From: an uncultured Bacilli bacterium
GTDB taxonomy: Bacteria; Bacillota_I; Bacilli_A; RF39; UBA660
Direction: 5' to 3'
Assembly: GCA_934101605.1 (NCBI GenBank)
Contig: CAKORS010000040.1
Span: 1-8,715, forward strand
Length of the DNA: 8,715 nucleotides
Shown: one piece after another, positions 5,633 to 8,715 of the stretch
How the letters are laid out: every line of letters begins with the position of its first letter
How positions within the stretch are numbered: position 1 is the first letter of the stretch
The notes under the pieces: generated by a model
The model's input: only the letters and a program-made list of their open reading frames with translations
The model's database searches: none
What the model was told of the DNA's origin: nothing
Position numbers and translations under genes: made by a program

Positions 5633-6097
5633 CTATCTTCCCTTCCTAGCCTCTTCTTTAGCTTTTGTTTCCTCTGCTAAATTATGATAATATTCAGGAT
5701 TATCAGCCATCAATTTGCCAGCATATTCTGCAACATTAATTTCATAACCCTGCTCTTGAAGTTTTTTAGCATCTTCCACTGCATAACTATAAGCCTCTCC
5801 ATAGTCATCCCAATTAGAACTAACGGTTTTATATAATGATACACCACCATAAATAACAGTAGCAGCAACAACCGTAGCTACTATAGCTTTTGCTTTTTTC
5901 TTAAAACTATCGCTAATAACTCCTTTTCTTTCACTTACAGAATCATTTCTAGTCACCTTAACATAATGAATATTTCTTTCTAGAGCTTCTACTGATCCTG
6001 AACCGACATAATGATTAGCATCAATCTTTTTAAAAACCTTTAAAGTATCAGGATCCATCTCAAAACCAAATTCAGTCTTACCTTTATTTTCTTCCAT
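5633..6097 (-). CDS. Hypothetical bitopic membrane protein (154 aa)
   Basis: No family recognised. A polar N-terminal part of about 64 residues precedes a basic patch (FKKKAK, 65-70) and one membrane helix at about 71-89 (AIVATVVAATVIYGGVSLY). The remaining 65 residues are acidic and helical, rich in Ala, Glu and Tyr (YGEAYSYAVEDAKKLQEQGY, then AEYAGKLMADNPEYYHNLAEE), ending with a charged tail. By the positive-inside rule the N-terminal part is cytoplasmic and the C-terminal part external. I prefer ATG 6097, with GGAGG (6110-6106) 8 nt upstream, to the TTG at 6112, which overlaps that site. It heads a two-gene operon with the 72-aa protein. Its layout recalls the 148-aa protein on the other side of obgE, though I see no convincing sequence homology. 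Confidence 0.83.
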   Translation of the reverse strand: MEENKGKTEFGFEMDPDTLKVFKKIDANHYVGSGSVEALERNIHYVKVTRNDSVSERKGVISDSFKKKAKAIVATVVAATVIYGGVSLYKTVSSNWDDYGEAYSYAVEDAKKLQEQGYEINVAEYAGKLMADNPEYYHNLAEETKAKEEARKGR

Positions 6098-6116
6098 AAC
6101 TATATCCTCCAACTAT

Positions 6117-6145
6117 ATTATACAAAAATAAAAAATCTATTCCAA
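6117..6145 (-). promoter_or_regulatory. Promoter of the 154-aa/72-aa operon, inside the end of mtaB
   Basis: Minus strand: -35 TTGGAA (6145-6140), a 17-bp spacer and a perfect -10 TATAAT (6122-6117). The -35 hexamer is exactly the last two sense codons of mtaB (Leu-Glu), and the mtaB stop lies in the spacer. I see no convincing terminator after mtaB, so read-through into this operon is also possible. Confidence 0.75.
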
Positions 6146-7390
6146 AGCAAAACTATCTTTTTTTACAACAACTTTACATAAAATGTTACTCTTGCATTTA
6201 CTTACTCTTAAATATAAGTAATTAGAAGTATGACCATAAGAATATAAATCATCACTTTTTTCAGTTAAAACTTCCAAAGTCTTTCCAATAAACATATCTC
6301 TATAATTATTTTCTAAAACATTAGATAATTCAATTAACTCTTTATTTCTTTTTTTCTTTACATCATTAGGTAAATGTCCATCCATAAGACATGCTCTAGT
6401 TCCATTTCTTTTTGAATAAGGAAAACAGTGAACTTTTCCAAACTTACACTTTTTTATAAACTCTAAAGAGTCTTTAAAATCATCATCACTCTCATTAGGA
6501 AATCCTACTATAACATCAGTAGTAATATTTATAAGTGATCTCACTTTTCTTATTTTCTCTAATTTTTCCATAAAATACTTAGTATCATATTTTCTATTCA
6601 TATATCCAAGTATTTTATCACTTCCACTTTGAAGAGGTATATGTAAATGATCACATATAATAGGATTATTTAATAATTCTATAAACTTATCAGTAATTTC
6701 AGTAGCTTCAATTGATGATATCCTAAGTCTTAAAAGACCATCTATCTTTAAAATTTCTTCTAGTAAATCTGTAAACTTAATACCTAAATCAACACCATAA
6801 TTTCCTGTATGAATTCCAGTTAAAACTACTTCCTTATAACCTCTTTTTACTAAATTAGTAATCTCTTCAATAACTAATTCTTTACTCTTACTTCTACATT
6901 TACCTCTTACAAAAGGTATAATACAATAACTACAATAGTTTTCACATCCATCTTGTATCTTTACAAAAGCTCTAGTTCTATCATTAAAACTTTCTATCTC
7001 CATATTTTCAAAACAAGCATTCATGATATTACTTCTAACATCAACTTGTTTATTCTTATCTAAATAATCTTGTATTAATGAAACAATATTAGATTTATCA
7101 TTATTACCTATAACAATATCAATATCACTAAAATCATAATCTTTTGCACTCTCAACAAAACAACCACATACCACAATAATAGCATCTTTATTTAAAGACT
7201 TAACATGATTTATCATCTTTCTAGATTTCTTATCACTATTATTAGTAACAGTACATGTATTAATTATATAAATATCACATATATCATTAAAGTCTAATAT
7301 CTCATATCCTGCTTTTTTTAATTTTTCTATCATAACTTCAGATTCATATAAATTAACCTTACAACCTAAAGTAAAAACTCCTACTTTCAT
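6137..7390 (-). CDS. mtaB: tRNA t6A37 methylthiotransferase MtaB (radical SAM)
   Basis: MtaB adds a methylthio group to C2 of N6-threonylcarbamoyladenosine at position 37 of ANN-decoding tRNAs, forming ms2t6A. It uses two 4Fe-4S clusters and S-adenosylmethionine. The 417 residues show the N-terminal UPF0004 domain, which opens TLGCKVNLYESE; its cluster cysteines are C10, C46 (INTCTVTN) and C77 (CGCF). The radical SAM CxxxCxxC is C149-E-N-Y-C153-S-Y-C156, followed by the typical IIPFVRGKCRS. Other family landmarks are TGIHTGNYG (191-199), HIPLQSGSD (250-258) and DVIVGFPNE (292-300). A TRAM-like C-terminus occupies about 365-410. The TLGCKVN opening and GIHTG point to MtaB rather than MiaB. The length is slightly below usual. 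ATG 7390 has AGGGAG (7403-7398) upstream. It follows the 265-aa gene after 31 bp that hold a terminator-like hairpin. Confidence 0.95.
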   Translation of the reverse strand: MKVGVFTLGCKVNLYESEVMIEKLKKAGYEILDFNDICDIYIINTCTVTNNSDKKSRKMINHVKSLNKDAIIVVCGCFVESAKDYDFSDIDIVIGNNDKSNIVSLIQDYLDKNKQVDVRSNIMNACFENMEIESFNDRTRAFVKIQDGCENYCSYCIIPFVRGKCRSKSKELVIEEITNLVKRGYKEVVLTGIHTGNYGVDLGIKFTDLLEEILKIDGLLRLRISSIEATEITDKFIELLNNPIICDHLHIPLQSGSDKILGYMNRKYDTKYFMEKLEKIRKVRSLINITTDVIVGFPNESDDDFKDSLEFIKKCKFGKVHCFPYSKRNGTRACLMDGHLPNDVKKKRNKELIELSNVLENNYRDMFIGKTLEVLTEKSDDLYSYGHTSNYLYLRVSKCKSNILCKVVVKKDSFALE

Positions 7391-7403
7391 ACTACATCTC
7401 CCT

Positions 7404-7436
7404 AAAAATAAACAAATTAGTTTAACCTAATTTGTT
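7404..7436 (-). terminator. Terminator-like hairpin between the 265-aa gene and mtaB
   Basis: Minus-strand AACAAATTAG (7436-7427) and CTAATTTGTT (7420-7411) form a perfect 10-bp stem with a 6-nt loop. TATTTTT (7410-7404) follows, and then at once the mtaB ribosome binding site. The upstream arm and loop contain the last codons and the stop of the 265-aa gene. The tract is interrupted, so termination may be partial. Confidence 0.72.
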
Positions 7437-8219
7437 TTTAATTTTCTTTAACTCTTCTAAAAATTCTTCAGTTTTCTTAATCTCTTGTTCAATATCTTTT
7501 AAATCCATAGTATTATAAAATTTATCTACTGAATAATTATTATAATCCTTATTATAAACTCCAAATACAGGAGAAATAACATCTGATCTCTTAAACTTAC
7601 TAACCTCTTTAACTGTTTCAGTAAAAATTGGATTATCAAGTTCAACTGGATCAACATCTTGTGCTTCTTCATGCATTTTATATAACTCTTCAATAGTTAT
7701 AGGTTCATCCCCTTGATCTTCCAACAACTGATCATTTACAGTATCAATATCAAATGAAGCATTCTTTAACTCCTCATAACTAATAATAGATTTTTCTTCT
7801 TGTAATCTCTCAAAATCAGTCTTAGTAATAATATCTTCATCATCTTTTTTAGGAACATCCTTTTGATATTCTAACTTAGCAAGTCTTTCTGCTGTATCTT
7901 CTAAAGTTTTTTGTGCTCTTATCTTTTCATCTTTCTTATCAATATATACAACATCTAAATCTTTAGATTTTTTATCATCTTTTTCATCATTAAAACTAGA
8001 TATTTTTACCTCTTCTTTTGTTACTTCTTGTTTTTTATCCTCAAATGGCAAAAAATCCTCATCTTTTTTCTTTTTAAACTTAACTCTAGATATATCATCT
8101 TTCCTATTATTTAATCTATCTACAATAAATAAAACTATTAAACCTAAAACAATAACCCCTAATATAACCATTAAAATAATAAAATTTCTATATCCAAATG
8201 CATTAATAAATTCTTTCAT
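7422..8219 (-). CDS. Hypothetical bitopic membrane protein with charged tail and C-terminal coiled coil (265 aa)
   Basis: Not a family I recognise. A short N-terminus leads into one strong membrane helix (about 12-33), followed by basic residues (RLNNRK, KFKKKK). This predicts N-terminus out and a large cytoplasmic tail. The tail is low-complexity and very rich in Lys, Glu and Asp up to about residue 130, then more ordered acidic segments (ISYEELKNASFD, ITIEELYKMHEEA). A short hydrophobic motif SPVFGVY stands out at 216-222. The last 26 residues (about 240-265) have a heptad-like pattern suited to a coiled coil. ATG 8219 is chosen over GTG 8231 because AGGTGAG covers the GTG and sits 7 nt before the ATG. 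The layout (anchor, disordered tail, terminal binding segment) recalls bacterial scaffold or cell-division adaptors, but that is only architecture. mtaB follows. Confidence 0.85.
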   Translation of the reverse strand: MKEFINAFGYRNFIILMVILGVIVLGLIVLFIVDRLNNRKDDISRVKFKKKKDEDFLPFEDKKQEVTKEEVKISSFNDEKDDKKSKDLDVVYIDKKDEKIRAQKTLEDTAERLAKLEYQKDVPKKDDEDIITKTDFERLQEEKSIISYEELKNASFDIDTVNDQLLEDQGDEPITIEELYKMHEEAQDVDPVELDNPIFTETVKEVSKFKRSDVISPVFGVYNKDYNNYSVDKFYNTMDLKDIEQEIKKTEEFLEELKKIKNKLG

Positions 8220-8241
8220 TATACTTCTCACCTATAAAAAT

Positions 8242-8250
8242 ATTCTAACA
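8242..8250 (-). promoter_or_regulatory. Probable extended -10 promoter of the 265-aa gene
   Basis: Minus-strand TGT plus TAGAAT (8250-8242) lies about 22 nt before ATG 8219. Only a weak -35 (TTTAAT) is found at 17 bp. Since the gene upstream ends in a terminator, some promoter is expected here. Confidence 0.45.
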
Positions 8251-8281
8251 CAACAGATATTAAAATTAAACCATTTTTAAG

Positions 8282-8311
8282 AAAAAAGATTAACTTTTTA
8301 AATTGTTAATC
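8282..8311 (-). terminator. Intrinsic terminator of the YetF-like gene
   Basis: Minus-strand GATTAAC (8311-8305) and GTTAATC (8294-8288) form a 7-bp perfect stem, with a 10-nt loop and a run of six T (8287-8282). The stop codon is in the downstream arm and the upstream arm is coding. Confidence 0.72.
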
Positions 8312-8715
8312 GGAACAACAAAAATAGTATTATTCTTTAAAAAAGCAATAGATACATTAGATATATTAGTATTAATTCTTTTAATTAACCATTCATCACT
8401 CTTATCAATAAGGTCTAAAGAATTATAATCAATAACGCCATCCACAACTAAAGGAATAATAGAATCATTTTTCAAACTATTATTACAAATTAAATTACCA
8501 TATCTATCTAAAGTAGCATCTTTTATATCTTTTATTCTAACATCTTTATTCTTAATATCTTTATATAAAGAACAAAGATCATAATTAGATTTTATAAAAG
8601 ATTTAAATAAAATCTTTCCATTACTTATTATCTTAGTGTTATAATTATAACTATTTTCAATCTCAAATAACGAAATAATAAATTTAATAAAAAACACTAA
8701 TCCAATACAAATAAT
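8290..8715 (-). CDS. YetF/DUF421-family membrane protein, C-terminal part (N-terminus beyond right edge)
   Basis: The minus frame is open through the right edge and shows 141 residues, starting IICIGLVFFIKFIISLF, the end of a membrane helix. The GTG at 8697 lies inside that helix and is not a start. Two consecutive halves of a YetF C-terminal domain follow. In the first, an ISNGKILF strand leads to LCSLYKDIKNKDVRIKDI, then DATLDRYGNLIC, matching the family pattern NGkI...L...LR..gi.di.eV..AiLe.nG.L. In the second, IIPLVVDGVIDYNSL leads to DEWLIKRI, then SNVSIAFLKNNTIFVV. DUF421 proteins have about three N-terminal helices and a cytoplasmic C-terminal domain; YetF-type proteins occur in spore formers and many other Firmicutes. 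The biochemical role is unknown. Assignment is by motif pattern from memory. Confidence 0.75.
   Translation of the reverse strand: MICIGLVFFIKFIISLFEIENSYNYNTKIISNGKILFKSFIKSNYDLCSLYKDIKNKDVRIKDIKDATLDRYGNLICNNSLKNDSIIPLVVDGVIDYNSLDLIDKSDEWLIKRINTNISNVSIAFLKNNTIFVVPINNLKS

Noticed and set aside
5413..6097. Toxin-antitoxin pair (two small, nearly overlapping genes)
   Set aside because: One product is a bitopic membrane protein and the other resembles DUF1292; no toxin fold, DNA-binding motif or operator-like promoter repeat is seen.
8290..8697. Complete 135-aa protein starting with GTG at 8697
   Set aside because: The frame remains open to the window edge, the GTG is in the middle of a membrane helix, and the content matches only the C-terminal part of YetF proteins.
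1..8715. tRNA, rRNA, CRISPR arrays, insertion sequences
   Set aside because: No cloverleaf-like conserved segments, regular spacer repeats, transposase motifs or terminal inverted repeats were found on either strand.

Overview
This is a low-GC, standard-code chromosomal window that looks like an uncultured gut-type Bacilli/Mycoplasmatota-like bacterium (for example the RF39 relatives). The grounds are very AT-rich DNA, Ile/Lys/Asn-rich proteins, AGGAGG-type ribosome binding sites, sigma-A-like promoters with extended -10 (TGn) elements, and a Firmicutes-style rimP-nusA pair. Every Trp codon I inspected is TGG, so the mycoplasma TGA=Trp code is not in use. The lineage is an inference from style, not from a search.

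Layout, left to right. (1) 1-1113, minus strand: nusA (C-terminus cut by the left edge), preceded 2 nt upstream by a very short rimP. Their leader carries a compact GC hairpin with an interrupted U-tract, which looks like an attenuator. (2) 1114-1275: divergent promoter region holding three AAATATTT palindromes. (3) 1276-2842, plus strand: a two-gene operon of a CPBP-family intramembrane protease and a membrane-anchored metallophosphoesterase. It is the most AT-rich part of the window and the only part on the plus strand. (4) 2843-4001, minus strand: two separately transcribed membrane proteins of unknown function. (5) 4079-5353: obgE, a single-gene unit with its own terminator. (6) 5413-6097: a coupled pair, a bitopic membrane protein and a 72-aa DUF1292-like protein. 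(7) 6137-8219: mtaB (tRNA t6A37 methylthiotransferase) and, upstream, a charged bitopic membrane protein with a C-terminal coiled coil. (8) 8290-8715: the C-terminal part of a YetF/DUF421 membrane protein running off the right edge.

Functionally, this is core information-processing housekeeping (NusA/RimP, ObgE, MtaB) interleaved with small lineage-specific membrane proteins. The organisation is very compact. Terminator stems are built into the last codons of genes, promoters overlap the preceding terminator or coding end, and one convergent gene pair abuts with no gap. I found no RNA genes, mobile elements, CRISPR arrays or defence cassettes, and no gene-free stretch over 300 bases. The observations most worth a second look are the RimP reduced to its N-terminal domain, the rimP-nusA attenuator, and the terminator hairpin that leaves mtaB with no room for a promoter of its own.
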